From NCBI GenBank assembly GCA_003963455.1, contig RXJA01000108.1, positions 88,998-152,997 of the forward strand: a DNA stretch of 64,000 bases, in the 5' to 3' direction. Shown here piece by piece: positions 24,547-32,725 of this stretch. The stretch comes from Hyphomicrobiales bacterium (GTDB lineage: Bacteria > Pseudomonadota > Alphaproteobacteria > Rhizobiales > Rhizobiaceae). Below the pieces are notes generated by a model, which had not been told where the DNA came from, ran no database searches, and saw only the letters and a list, made by a program, of their open reading frames with translations. The translations under genes and the position numbers were made by a program. Position 1 is the first letter of the stretch; the number at the start of each line of letters is the position of its first letter.

Positions 24547-25062
24547 ATGTCATCGCCACACAGCAAGGAAGATGAGCTTGTCGCCACTGACGCTATAGAC
24601 GCTGCAACGTTGCTAGCTGAGAACGCCGCACTTCGAGATCGATTGCTGCGAGCACTAGCAGAAGCTGAAAACGTTCGGCGACGGGCTGAGCGAGAGGCTG
24701 AGGAGACGCGCAAGTTTGCGGTTGCGGAGTTCGCGCGAGAGCTGCTGCCTGTCGTAGACAATCTCCAACGCGTAATCGATGCCAAGACGGCCGCACCAAG
24801 CGAGCCCGGCGATGCGTTGACGCAGGGCGTGGCCACCACCTTACGGCTCTTTCTCCAAACGCTTGAGCGCTTTGGAATCAAAAAGATTTCGGCTCTCGGG
24901 ACGCGTTTCGATCCAACCAGTCATGAAGCCCTTATGGAATCGGCCGATCAGTCGCATCCGCCAGGAACGGTAACGAACGTCCTGGAGGACGGTTTTACTA
25001 TTGGCGGACGTCTTCTCCGACCGGCGCGGGTATCGGTGGCCAAGGAGCAGGCCGATGACTGA
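24547..25062 (+). CDS. grpE: GrpE nucleotide exchange factor
   Basis: 171 residues from the ATG at 24547. It has a long N-terminal helix (LLAENAALRDRLLRALAEAE, NVRRRAEREAEETRKFAVAE), FARELLPVVDNLQRVIDA, and the beta-wing domain with FGIKKISALGTRFDPTSHEA and GFTIGGRLLRPARVSVAKEQ. GrpE exchanges ADP for ATP on DnaK. It is an island copy, transcribed from its own promoter with a FixK-type box, about 23 kb away from the island dnaK. Confidence 0.95.
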   Translation: MSSPHSKEDELVATDAIDAATLLAENAALRDRLLRALAEAENVRRRAEREAEETRKFAVAEFARELLPVVDNLQRVIDAKTAAPSEPGDALTQGVATTLRLFLQTLERFGIKKISALGTRFDPTSHEALMESADQSHPPGTVTNVLEDGFTIGGRLLRPARVSVAKEQADD

Positions 25063-25392
25063 TGTCAAGGGCAAAGAGAGTGCTGCTCGTCCACCAGCGC
25101 GAGCCGGCGCCGCCGGAGCGCTCACCCCGCGTCCGGAAAGACATTGCGTTGCGCCCCCGGGTCGGCTCTGCCCCAGATCGCCTCCGGGCTCAAGAAAGAC
25201 CTCCGAAGGAAAACGCTCTGCAGAGCAAACCACGGAAATGCTGTGGCAACGCTCATATGCGAGATGAAAACGATGTTGAGAACTGTCTGCGTCAACAAAG
25301 AGAAGAATTACCTGTGTGTTGGGCACGAGATCTCACACGAGGTCACGTCGGCGCGTTTTGACAGACGTTTCGCCATCTGCTGGTGAAGTATC
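25063..25392. other. 330-bp gap with at most a tiny ORF
   Basis: No recognised gene. A 40-codon frame (25264-25386, MKTMLRTVCVNKEKNYLCVG...) has weak ribosome-binding context and may be a micro-protein or chance. No FixK-type box was found. Confidence 0.35.
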
Positions 25393-25731
25393 ATGCTGTC
25401 TGTGCTCCAAGGAGCCGCTGTGTCCCTTGTGGTTCTGACGGGAGGGTCCGTACCAAATTATAGCGCCGAACGCTTCTGTCGGGGGATCGCGGAGCTTCTT
25501 CACGAACCCGACTACCGACAGCCATGCATCGAACGCGAGCGTGAGGCACTCAACAGTCTGAAGGCATCATGGTCGAAATTCGACGCGCGGGATCGCTCCA
25601 GTTGCGTCAGCCTTAGCTCGCTGGGTGCCACGCCCAGCTATGTGGAACTGCTCACCTGCCTCGAGACCGCACAGGAGATCCGGGAACGCGAGACGCGGGA
25701 GCACCTGAAGCAGCGCGGTCGTCGTCCTTGA
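25393..25731 (+). CDS. Small exported hypothetical protein with conserved cysteines
   Basis: 112 residues. The N-terminal hydrophobic stretch MLSVLQGAAVSLVVLTGG looks like a signal or anchor. The rest carries three cysteines in a recognisable pattern (CRGIAELLHEPDYRQPCIERE, SSCVSLSSLGATPSYVELLT, CLETAQEIRERE). I recall similar uncharacterised proteins from Bradyrhizobium-type genomes but cannot give a function. The location between grpE and redox genes and the Cys content suggest a periplasmic or redox-linked role. Confidence 0.6.
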   Translation: MLSVLQGAAVSLVVLTGGSVPNYSAERFCRGIAELLHEPDYRQPCIEREREALNSLKASWSKFDARDRSSCVSLSSLGATPSYVELLTCLETAQEIRERETREHLKQRGRRP

Positions 25732-25886
25732 AGCGCCGTGGTGCGCGTGACGTCTGTTTCGACCCGATGGCGACAAATCGCTGGCGCCGCCTGCGTTTCG
25801 ATTCACGCCCATCTCCGATGCGCGCAACGCGACCCGAGCAGCCGAGACTTTGATCTCGGCCGCTGGTCTGCTTGTTGGAACGCGGT

Positions 25887-26177
25887 TCAACGGTATCCGG
25901 CCCGGCTCAAGGCCCAATCGAGTTCACGCAACGATGGTTGGACGAGGACCTGGCCCCCGATCGTGACCGTCGGGCTTCCGATCCGGCCACCCGCGATCCA
26001 TTCGAGCTGGGTTCTTGTTTCTGGATAGGCCTCCCAGTCGATGAATCGATAAGGTACTCCGGCGCGATCGAGATGCCGGCGCACCATCATGGTGATGCCG
26101 CACCATCTGCTGCCGTAAACCGCTACATCTGCGGTCTGTGGCCGCCTACGAACTGGAGAGTACGCCGACGCATACAT
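25887..26177 (-). CDS. Glutaredoxin-like protein with a CGIT active site
   Basis: 96 residues from an ATG with GGAGGA upstream. Glutaredoxin fold: VAVYGSRWCGITMMVRRHLD, GVPYRFIDWEAYPETRTQLE, GSPTVTIGGQVLVQPSLREL. The usual CxxC is replaced by CGIT, so only the first Cys remains, as in monothiol-type enzymes. It begins 12 bp after the peroxiredoxin stop and is probably cotranscribed. It may reduce the peroxiredoxin or handle glutathione adducts; this is inference. Confidence 0.75.
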   Translation of the reverse strand: MYASAYSPVRRRPQTADVAVYGSRWCGITMMVRRHLDRAGVPYRFIDWEAYPETRTQLEWIAGGRIGSPTVTIGGQVLVQPSLRELDWALSRAGYR

Positions 26178-26189
26178 GGTGCATCCTCC

Positions 26190-26921
26190 TCAAGCTGCCT
26201 TGGGGGTTGCCAGCCGATCCAGCGCCTCGAACAGCTCGTAGATGTCCGGCACGTGCTGGAGTTTCGGTGACACTTGAGAGTGGCGAATAACCCCATTCTC
26301 ATCGACGACGTATAGGGCTCGTTCAGAAAATCCCTCAGCCTCGCGCCAGACCTTATATCGCCGGGCAACATCCCCTTTCGGATTGAAGTCGGCCAGCAGC
26401 GGGAAGGTCAAGCCGCGCACAGCCGCCCAGGCCCCGTGGCTGTACAGACTGTCGACGGAAATGCCGACCACATCGGCGCCACGCTTGCCGAACTCATCGA
26501 GCTCGTGCTGATAGAGATCAAGCTGGCGACTGCAGCCTGGGCTCCAGTCGAGCGGATAGAAGGCGAGAACGACGCGACGCCCTCTATAATCGGACAAGCG
26601 CACGATCCGACCATTTGCATCAGGGAGCGCGAAGTCGGGCGCTTGTTCTCCCACGGCGAGCGGGGTGTTGCGTGCGTCGCCTTCCATCGCGGGTGCGTGC
26701 TCATGGAGGTCGACAATGTCCTCGATGGTGGGTCCCGACCGGGATTGGTTCCCGCTGCCTAACGTCTGGACTCGCCAGAGCTCCTGAACCATCCCGTGGA
26801 GCAGCGAAAGCGCCTTCCTTTCGGCGCCGTCCGGTAACTTCGGTGCGAGTGCGGCGAAATCGGCTTCGAGCTGCTCAATACGGCTCGGCCGGACATTCAA
26901 CTGACCAGTGTGGCTGTCCAT
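26190..26921 (-). CDS. AhpC/TSA-family peroxiredoxin with N-terminal extension
   Basis: 243 residues. The first about 85 residues are an extra helical region (RIEQLEADFAALAPKLPDGA, ALSLLHGMVQELWRVQTLGS). The redoxin domain follows: VGEQAPDFALPDANGRIVRL, FYPLDWSPGCSRQLDLYQHE, VVGISVDSLYSHGAWA, ERALYVVDENGVIRHSQV. The peroxidatic motif PxxxTxxC appears as PLDWSPGC, with Ser in place of Thr and the Cys kept. Divergent from thioredoxin 2 and followed by the CGIT glutaredoxin, forming a redox cluster. Confidence 0.85.
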   Translation of the reverse strand: MDSHTGQLNVRPSRIEQLEADFAALAPKLPDGAERKALSLLHGMVQELWRVQTLGSGNQSRSGPTIEDIVDLHEHAPAMEGDARNTPLAVGEQAPDFALPDANGRIVRLSDYRGRRVVLAFYPLDWSPGCSRQLDLYQHELDEFGKRGADVVGISVDSLYSHGAWAAVRGLTFPLLADFNPKGDVARRYKVWREAEGFSERALYVVDENGVIRHSQVSPKLQHVPDIYELFEALDRLATPKAA

Positions 26922-27099
26922 AGCTAAACCTCTTCAATTAGATCCTTTCCGTTGGTTGACGATGTGCCGTGGTTGTCCGCCGGCACCACGACATCGATAT
27001 AAGTGCGGTCCACGGCACATGCCAATGAAGCAGCCCGAGGAAACAACGCAATTTCTGACCAGATGTGATGGCAAGACGTCTTGTACAAGGAGACCGAAG

Positions 27100-27537
27100 A
27101 TGACGGAGAAACGCCGGGTCGTATGCCCGAACTGCGACAGTATCAACGCCGTACCGACCGATCGGCCAGCCGAAGCCGCAAAGTGTGGGCGTTGCCACGC
27201 TAAGTTATTCCAGGGCTTTCCAATCGATCTAAGTTCCGAGCGATTGGAGAGGCACGTCGCGAATTCAGACATTCCGATTGTGGTAGATTTCTGGGCTCCC
27301 TGGTGCGGCCCATGCCGTGCGATGGGGCCAATCTATGCACAGACTACGAAATCGATAGAGCCCAGGGTTCGGTTCGCCAAGGTGAATGTTGACGAAAACC
27401 CCCAGGCTGCGGCGCGATATAGCATCCAGGGGATTCCGGCTTTGGTGGCCTTTCGGGAAGGCAAAGTCGTGGCGCGTCAGGCGGGCCTTACAGATGCCCA
27501 GGCGCTCCGCGGATGGGTGGAGCGGCTGGCGGCCTGA
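27100..27537 (+). CDS. trxC: Thioredoxin 2 with N-terminal zinc finger
   Basis: 145 residues from the ATG at 27100 (AAGGAG upstream). The N-terminal zinc-binding pair CPNCDSI...CGRCHAK is diagnostic for TrxC-type thioredoxin, followed by IPIVVDFWAPWCGPCRAMGP with the WCGPC active site and IQGIPALVAFREGKVVARQA with the cis-Pro. It reduces protein disulfides under oxidative stress. A thioredoxin gene is a core member of heat-resistance islands. Confidence 0.93.
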   Translation: MTEKRRVVCPNCDSINAVPTDRPAEAAKCGRCHAKLFQGFPIDLSSERLERHVANSDIPIVVDFWAPWCGPCRAMGPIYAQTTKSIEPRVRFAKVNVDENPQAAARYSIQGIPALVAFREGKVVARQAGLTDAQALRGWVERLAA

Positions 27538-27574
27538 TCGGGTAATAGTAGGTGTCAGAAAAGTGACCGTGCCT

Positions 27575-27602
27575 CTTGAACCGGTAACGGGTTGAACTAA
27601 AT
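27575..27602 (+). promoter_or_regulatory. Possible heat-shock (sigma-32-like) promoter
   Basis: CTTGAA (27575-27580), 16 bp, CTAAAT (27597-27602), about 110 bp before the first hsp20. The -35 element matches the heat-shock sigma consensus; the -10 is a partial match. Weak evidence. Confidence 0.3.
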
Positions 27603-27711
27603 CACCGAACGCCGGCTGCCACTGTCGGGGCCGGCAGGATCGAGTGGATGAATCGCCTCATCGATCTGGAATCGATCTTGTATCCATGTTGCTCAAAGGG
27701 AGAATGTGGCT

Positions 27712-28191
27712 ATGAGCACTGCGTTTGATCTATCTCCGCTGTATCGGTCGAGCGTCGGCTTCGACCGAATTCTTAACAGTCTCGGAAATGCCGGTCGCTT
27801 CGCGACAATCGATGCTTGGCCGCCCTACGACATCGTCAAGACAGGTGACGACGATTATCGCATCGAGATGGCGGTGGCTGGATTCACCGAAGACGAGCTG
27901 ACCGTCACGCAGGAGCAGAGCATGCTCATCGTTGCAGGGCAGAAGTCCGGCGAGGATCAGAGCGGACGATATCTGCACCGAGGCATTGCGGCTAGGTCTT
28001 TCCAACGCCGCTTCGAGCTGGCTGACCACGTGAAGGTCGCAGGCGCGAGCCTAGTCAACGGTCTGCTGACGATCAGCCTGCAGCGCGAAATCCCCGAGGA
28101 AATGAAGCCGCGCCGCATCGCGATCGCGACCACTGACGGGATGGCGAAGGGTAACCGCGATCAGCCCGAACCTCACAAACTAGCCGCCTAA
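27712..28191 (+). CDS. Small heat-shock protein Hsp20 (IbpA-like)
   Basis: 159 residues from the ATG at 27712 (AAAGGGAG 9 bp upstream; GTG 27706 is possible). N-terminus FDLSPLYRSSVGFDRILNSL, alpha-crystallin domain YRIEMAVAGFTEDELTVTQE to LADHVKVAGASLVNGLLTIS, ending in LQREIPEEMKPRRIAIA, which carries an I-x-I-type tail motif. This is the IbpA/HspA class A type typical of rhizobia. It acts as an ATP-independent holdase passing clients to DnaK. First of a pair with the gene at 28288. Confidence 0.93.
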   Translation: MSTAFDLSPLYRSSVGFDRILNSLGNAGRFATIDAWPPYDIVKTGDDDYRIEMAVAGFTEDELTVTQEQSMLIVAGQKSGEDQSGRYLHRGIAARSFQRRFELADHVKVAGASLVNGLLTISLQREIPEEMKPRRIAIATTDGMAKGNRDQPEPHKLAA

Positions 28192-28287
28192 AGCTTCTGC
28201 CAGAGGGGGTTTCTTCACGGCGCTGGACGGTACGTCCGGTGCCAACGGCAGAACTTTGCAAACCAGCTAAGAGAAAGGAGAACAATC

Positions 28288-28794
28288 ATGAGTGTCCGTG
28301 ACCTTATTCCGTGGGGTCGGAATAACAATCAGGCCCCTTCTGTTTATCGCGACGAGGATCGCAATCCGTTCCTTTCGTTGCATCGCGAGGTGAACCGCCT
28401 GTTCGACGACGTGTTTCGGGGCTTCGACAGCCGGCTGCCCGCGTTTGGTTCGCTCTCGTCGTTCGCCGGCAGTTGGCCGAGCGTCGAAATCTCCGAAACT
28501 GACAAGGAGATCAAAGTGACGGCCGAAATCCCTGGCCTCGAGGAGAAGGACGTCGAGGTTCTGATCGATGACGGCGTGCTGACACTGAAAGGCGAGAAGC
28601 GTTCCGAGACCGAGGACAAGGAGAAGCAGTTCTCCGAACGCTTTTATGGACGTTTCGAGCGCCGCATCCCCCTGGGGGTTGAGGTCGAGGAGGACAAGAT
28701 CGACGCGCGCTTCAAGAGCGGTGTGCTGAGCATCGTGCTCCCCAAGAGCGCCAAGGCCCAGTCGCAGGTGAAGCGTATCGCGATCAAGAGCTAA
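28288..28794 (+). CDS. Small heat-shock protein Hsp20
   Basis: 168 residues: MSVRDLIPWGRNNNQAPSVY, PFLSLHREVNRLFDDVFRGF, alpha-crystallin domain SVEISETDKEIKVTAEIPGL to DARFKSGVLSIVLPKSAKAQ, C-terminal VKRIAIKS with an I-x-I motif. AAAGGAG precedes the start. Closely similar in layout to the product at 40510 (both begin M-x-x-x-DLIPW), indicating duplication inside the island. A strong hairpin follows. Confidence 0.94.
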   Translation: MSVRDLIPWGRNNNQAPSVYRDEDRNPFLSLHREVNRLFDDVFRGFDSRLPAFGSLSSFAGSWPSVEISETDKEIKVTAEIPGLEEKDVEVLIDDGVLTLKGEKRSETEDKEKQFSERFYGRFERRIPLGVEVEEDKIDARFKSGVLSIVLPKSAKAQSQVKRIAIKS

Positions 28795-28803
28795 CGTATA
28801 TCG

Positions 28804-28836
28804 CGTCGGTGGCGGGCCAGCGGGCCGCCACCGACG
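28804..28836 (+). terminator. Hairpin after the hsp20 pair
   Basis: CGTCGGTGGCGG (28804-28815) and CCGCCACCGACG (28825-28836) are perfect reverse complements. No T run follows, so it may be a Rho-assisted terminator or an mRNA 3' stabiliser. Confidence 0.55.
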
Positions 28837-28866
28837 AGATCCTTCGCCAAATTGGGAGGGATAGCA

Positions 28867-29604
28867 ATGACGGAGAATATCAGACACACCTTGAATACTG
28901 GATCGGTTGGACCGACGCGGTCACAGTTCTCTAACGACAACCGCGCGTCGCCACTATCGATGGGGCGCTCGTTGTTCCCCGAAGACGCGCTCGCGCACAT
29001 CTACAAGCCGTCCCGCTCGGTGATGACGTCGGGTACGGCTCGCACTAAGGGCTGGAAGCTGCGCTTCGAGCCGCGGAGCGCGCCTTTCATCGAGCCCCTG
29101 ATGGGCTGGACGGGCAGTGAGGATACACTGACTCAGGTCGAGCTCAGCTTTCCGACTCTGAAGTCAGCGGTTCATTACGCGGAGCGGCAAGGCTTGTCCT
29201 ATGTCATCGAGAGAGGGCGGCAGGCCCCCCGGCATACGAGCACACCAGGGGCGCACATAAACCATCCCTTCTCCGACGCGACGCTGGCGAAGCTTGGGTT
29301 ATCGCACCTGCAGCGAAAGTACGGACAGGCTATGGAGGACGCCGCGAATCGGAACGATCCTGCGGGTCCGGAAACATGGGCGTCGCCGATGGATGTCTTG
29401 GCGGACGCGGCGCTGTCGCTAGAGGCCAAACGATCGATTCTAATGAACTGGGCTTACACCGAGTACTTGATCGATCTGGCGACGAACGAGGGCATGCCCG
29501 AGAACAATCGCCCGACGCGACTTGATGAGGTCGAACAGGCGCTGCTTGCGCTCGAATGTCGCGTCGCTGCGGACGATGCCCGCTCGACACGAAAGGTCGC
29601 GTGA
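28867..29604 (+). CDS. NDUFS4-like (complex I accessory subunit) domain protein
   Basis: 245 residues from the ATG at 28867 (GGGAGG upstream). Residues about 35-115 (ALAHIYKPSRSVMTSGTART, KGWKLRFEPRSAPFIEPLMG, WTGSEDTLTQVELSFPTLKS, AVHYAERQGLSYVIE) match the NADH dehydrogenase Fe-S protein 4 family (ETC_C1_NDUFS4), normally a peripheral subunit of respiratory complex I. The C-terminal half (METWASPMDVLAD-like region, ALSLEAKRSILMNWAYTEYL) is a separate helical module. It sits among chaperones with no other complex I gene, so a role in complex I assembly or stress remodelling is inference. Confidence 0.78.
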   Translation: MTENIRHTLNTGSVGPTRSQFSNDNRASPLSMGRSLFPEDALAHIYKPSRSVMTSGTARTKGWKLRFEPRSAPFIEPLMGWTGSEDTLTQVELSFPTLKSAVHYAERQGLSYVIERGRQAPRHTSTPGAHINHPFSDATLAKLGLSHLQRKYGQAMEDAANRNDPAGPETWASPMDVLADAALSLEAKRSILMNWAYTEYLIDLATNEGMPENNRPTRLDEVEQALLALECRVAADDARSTRKVA

Positions 29605-29613
29605 GGTGCGACC

Positions 29614-29922
29614 GTGGACCCATTCGTCGTCTTCGATTGCGAGAAGGTCCTGCGGAATCGCTTCGCGCTGACGGTCGTCGCGGCAGCCCGGAGCAGGGCG
29701 CTCAAGACGGGGAGCGCCCCTCGGCTCAAGCGGCCTACCACCGACATCCTCGACCTCGCCCTGCAAGAGATCGCCGCCGGCGTCTTCACGAGGGACGAGC
29801 TTGACCCGTGCCAGCTTGATCGCGACGCCGCGCGGTCGCTGCCGTCGCCGGCCCGCCACCAGCTCCCTGGCCACGCGGCGGGTGCCACTGCAGCGGTCTC
29901 TGGAAGCCAGAACTTTCATTGA
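29614..29922 (+). CDS. RNA polymerase omega-subunit-like protein
   Basis: 102 residues from a GTG 9 bp after the NDUFS4-like stop. The first 60 residues (MDPFVVFDCEKVLRNRFALT, VVAAARSRALKTGSAPRLKR, TTDILDLALQEIAAGVFTRD) resemble RpoZ: CxxKVxNRFxLxxxAxxRA and PTxxALxEIA. Omega helps assemble beta-prime and, in proteobacteria, takes part in ppGpp binding. An extra omega on a stress element could reprogramme polymerase, but that is speculation. The C-terminal 40 residues are not conserved-looking. Confidence 0.65.
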   Translation: MDPFVVFDCEKVLRNRFALTVVAAARSRALKTGSAPRLKRPTTDILDLALQEIAAGVFTRDELDPCQLDRDAARSLPSPARHQLPGHAAGATAAVSGSQNFH

Positions 29923-29932
29923 TGATCGTCAT
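29919..29932 (+). promoter_or_regulatory. FixK/FNR-type box upstream of the SPW-repeat gene
   Basis: TTGAT-GATC-GTCAT, overlapping the end of the omega-like gene and ending 74 bp before the next ATG. GCAATT lies at the class II -10 position, a poor hexamer. Confidence 0.45.
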
Positions 29933-30005
29933 CGCGGGAGCACTTTTCGGTGGGGCAATTAACGATCTGCGGATGATGGATCCAACCGACAAGGAGGAAT
30001 AACCA

Positions 30006-30371
30006 ATGGTGAAATCGTTGTCGTCAAACGGCCGGCGGGCCCTCGATGTCGTTAGTCTCGTTGCCGGTCTCGGTCTTCTGCTGTCGCCCTGGTATCTCGG
30101 CTTCACCTCTGACGCCTATGCCGCCTGGAATGCCTGGATCATCGGCGCAGCAATCTCGGTAATCGCGGTTGTAGCCCTTCTTGCGTTCCACGAGGCCGAG
30201 GAGTGGATCAACGGGGTGGCTGGCCTGTGGGCACTCGTTGCACCGTGGGCCCTCGGGTTCTCGGCCCTAACGGGCGCCATGTGGGCCCACGTAATCGCCG
30301 GCGTCGTGGTGGCCTTGGCTTCGGGCGCCTGCATTTGGTTTGCCCACAACCGTATTTGGTCCGCTGTATGA
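30006..30371 (+). CDS. SPW-repeat membrane protein
   Basis: 121 residues with four transmembrane segments and two diagnostic repeats, LLLSPWYLGFTSDAYAAWN and ALVAPWALGFSALTGAMWA, which define the SPW family. An ideal AAGGAGG precedes the start. SPW proteins are small inner-membrane proteins of unknown function, related in arrangement to HdeD-like stress proteins. It is followed directly by a strong hairpin. Confidence 0.88.
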   Translation: MVKSLSSNGRRALDVVSLVAGLGLLLSPWYLGFTSDAYAAWNAWIIGAAISVIAVVALLAFHEAEEWINGVAGLWALVAPWALGFSALTGAMWAHVIAGVVVALASGACIWFAHNRIWSAV

Positions 30372-30380
30372 CGGATTGCC

Positions 30381-30412
30381 AAGCTCGGCCCGGTTCATTC
30401 CGGGCCGAGCTT
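30381..30412 (+). terminator. Perfect hairpin after the SPW gene
   Basis: AAGCTCGGCCCGG (30381-30393) and CCGGGCCGAGCTT (30400-30412) are exact complements with a 6-base loop, 9 bp after the stop. No T run follows. Likely terminator or 3' stabiliser. Confidence 0.65.
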
Positions 30413-30466
30413 CAGGCGTCCCGTCTGACCGCAAGCGGAAAGGACGAACCCGATCGTAGAGCTATC

Positions 30467-30845
30467 ATGGGGGTATTCATGAGCAAGAGAGTCACAGTCG
30501 TACATCGTTCGATCATTGTTCTCTGCACGATCTTCGTAGCCGCGGTGGGCATTCCTCCTAGCGCCTTTGGACAGGTCGTTCCCGGATTGGCAGGGCAACT
30601 TCCTACGCTCGCGCCGTTGCTAGAGCGCGTTACCCCGGCGGTGGTCGATATCTCCGTCATCTCGGAAACGCCGACCGCCTCGGGCCGCGCGCGCTGGTCT
30701 GATGCGCGGAGATATGATTTTGGCGATCAATCGCACACCGGTGACATCGATCAATGATGTCCGTCGCTGGACCGCCGATCGGAAGAGCACCCTCGCCGTT
30801 GAACTTGTGCGCAACGGCGCGCGTATGCGTCTGATCATCAGGTAA
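30467..30845 (+). pseudogene. degP: degP-like periplasmic protease remnant with large internal deletion
   Basis: The frame from ATG 30467 encodes a signal peptide (SIIVLCTIFVAAVGIPPSAF) and the DegP/HtrA start LPTLAPLLERVTPAVVDISV. It then runs into unrelated sequence and stops at 30757. From about 30702 a different frame encodes the very end of a second PDZ domain: MRGDMILAINRTPVTSINDV, RRWTADRKSTLAVELVRNGA, RMRLIIR, stop at 30843. The catalytic His-Asp-Ser region and first PDZ are gone and the junction is out of frame. degP is a standard member of LHR islands; here it is dead. Confidence 0.85.
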
Positions 30846-30859
30846 TCGGAGCACACTGA

Positions 30860-32725
30860 ATGGAGATGGACAGGAAGACCCAGTTCAATATTTGGTACTG
30901 GATCGGCGCGTTCTTTTTACTGATGGCGTTTCAGTACCTTTACGCGACCGCCACTCAAATTGCTCAAATTCCCTACAGTCAATTCGAGACTTATGTTCGT
31001 GATGGCAGGATCGCAGAGGTGGCAGTATCGGACCGGTTTATCCAAGGGCGTTTCAAGGAGCCCGTCGAGGGCCGGTCCTTCTTCATCACGACGCGCGTCG
31101 AGCCCGACCTTGCCCGCGAGCTTCAGCAGCACGGTACCGTCGTCAGCGGCCAGATCGAGAGCACGTTCCTGCGAGACCTCCTGTCCTGGGTTGTCCCGGT
31201 CGTAATCTTCCTTGGCATCTGGATGTTCATGCTCAAACGGGTGGGTGGCGGCATCGGCGGTGGGCTGATGCAGATCGGCAAGTCCAGAGCAAAAATCTAT
31301 GTCGAGAAGGACACCGGCGTCACCTTCGAGGACGTCGCCGGCGTCGATGAGGCCAAAGATGAACTCAAGGAGATCATCGACTTCCTAAGAGATCCCCGCG
31401 GGTACGGCCGGCTTGGCGGACGCATGCCGAAGGGCGTGCTGCTCGTCGGTCCGCCTGGAACGGGTAAAACACTGCTCGCTAAGGCGGTGGCCGGCGAGGC
31501 CGGCGTGCCCTTCTTCTCCATCTCAGGTTCTGAGTTCGTCGAGATGTTCGTCGGCGTAGGCGCAGCGCGGGTTCGCGATCTGTTCGAGCAGGCGCGTGCC
31601 AAGGCGCCTGCGATCATCTTTATCGATGAACTCGACGCGCTCGGCCGCGCGCGGGGCCTCGGACCTCTTGTGGGTGGCCACGACGAGAAAGAACAGACGC
31701 TTAACCAGTTGCTGGTCGAGCTCGACGGTTTCGACTCCTCGACTGGTCTCGTTCTTTTAGCAGCGACGAACCGCCCGGAAATCCTTGACCCAGCCCTGCT
31801 GCGCGCCGGCCGCTTCGACCGTCAGGTCTTGGTCGACCGGCCCGACAAATCCGGCCGTATCCAGATCCTGAACGTGCACCTGAAGAAAGCCAAGCTCGCG
31901 TCCGACGTTGACGCGGATAAGATCGCCGCACTCTCGCCCGGTTTCACCGGAGCCGATCTGGCCAACCTCGTAAATGAGGCGACGCTGCTGGCAACCCGGC
32001 GCAAAGCCGATGCAGTGAGCATGGAAGACTTCAACAACGCCGTCGAACGCATTGTTGCAGGGTTGGAGAAGCGCAACCGGCTGCTCAACCCGAGAGAACG
32101 CGAGATCGTCGCCTATCATGAGACAGGCCACGCGCTGGTCGCCATGGCGCTGCCTGGGGTCGATCCGGTGCACAAGGTCTCAATAATCCCACGTGGGGTG
32201 GGCGCCCTTGGGTACACGATACAGCGCCCGACCGAGGATCGCTTCTTGATGACCCGCGAAGAGTTGGAGAACAAGATGGCGGTACTGCTTGGCGGAAGGG
32301 CTGCCGAGCACATCATCTACGGCCACCTTTCAACGGGCGCCGCCGACGATCTAGCTAAGGTCACTGAGATCGCGCGCGCCATCGTCACGCGATATGGCAT
32401 GACCGAAAGGCTCGGCCACGTGGCCCTTGAAAGGGACCGCCGTTCATTTATTGGAACCGATCAGCCCTACTACGGACCGGAGGAACGCTCCTACTCTGAA
32501 AAGACGGCCGCCGAAATTGACGAAGAGGTGAAGCGCATCGTGGAAGAAGCCTTCGCAAGGACCGTCAGCCTGTTGCAGCAGCGACGCGAGTCATTGGACC
32601 GGGTGGCCCGGACGCTGCTCGAAAAAGAGACTCTCGAAGAAAGCGAACTCACCGAGCTAGCGGGACAGACGTCCCCTAGAGAAGGCACTCAAGTACGCAC
32701 AGTTGGAAGCGTACGCGAAAAGTGA
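30860..32725 (+). CDS. ftsH: FtsH membrane AAA metalloprotease
   Basis: 621 residues. Transmembrane helix 1 at about 9-28, periplasmic domain, helix 2 at about 105-126, AAA module with Walker A GPPGTGKT (197-204), Walker [10 protein letters not shown] (D256), [23 protein letters not shown], and zinc site HETGH (420-424) in place of HEAGH. It degrades damaged membrane and cytosolic proteins. An accessory FtsH is a core component of transmissible heat-resistance loci. It begins 15 bp after the degP remnant, so it was probably once cotranscribed with it. Confidence 0.96.
   Translation: MEMDRKTQFNIWYWIGAFFLLMAFQYLYATATQIAQIPYSQFETYVRDGRIAEVAVSDRFIQGRFKEPVEGRSFFITTRVEPDLARELQQHGTVVSGQIESTFLRDLLSWVVPVVIFLGIWMFMLKRVGGGIGGGLMQIGKSRAKIYVEKDTGVTFEDVAGVDEAKDELKEIIDFLRDPRGYGRLGGRMPKGVLLVGPPGTGKTLLAKAVAGEAGVPFFSISGSEFVEMFVGVGAARVRDLFEQARAKAPAIIFIDELDALGRARGLGPLVGGHDEKEQTLNQLLVELDGFDSSTGLVLLAATNRPEILDPALLRAGRFDRQVLVDRPDKSGRIQILNVHLKKAKLASDVDADKIAALSPGFTGADLANLVNEATLLATRRKADAVSMEDFNNAVERIVAGLEKRNRLLNPREREIVAYHETGHALVAMALPGVDPVHKVSIIPRGVGALGYTIQRPTEDRFLMTREELENKMAVLLGGRAAEHIIYGHLSTGAADDLAKVTEIARAIVTRYGMTERLGHVALERDRRSFIGTDQPYYGPEERSYSEKTAAEIDEEVKRIVEEAFARTVSLLQQRRESLDRVARTLLEKETLEESELTELAGQTSPREGTQVRTVGSVREK

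Noticed and set aside
30741..30754. GTGAC-ATCG-ATCAA, another FixK-like match before ftsH
   Set aside because: It lies in the degP remnant where the bases are explained by the PDZ codons (TPVTSIND), and the first half-site is imperfect; not counted in the ten.
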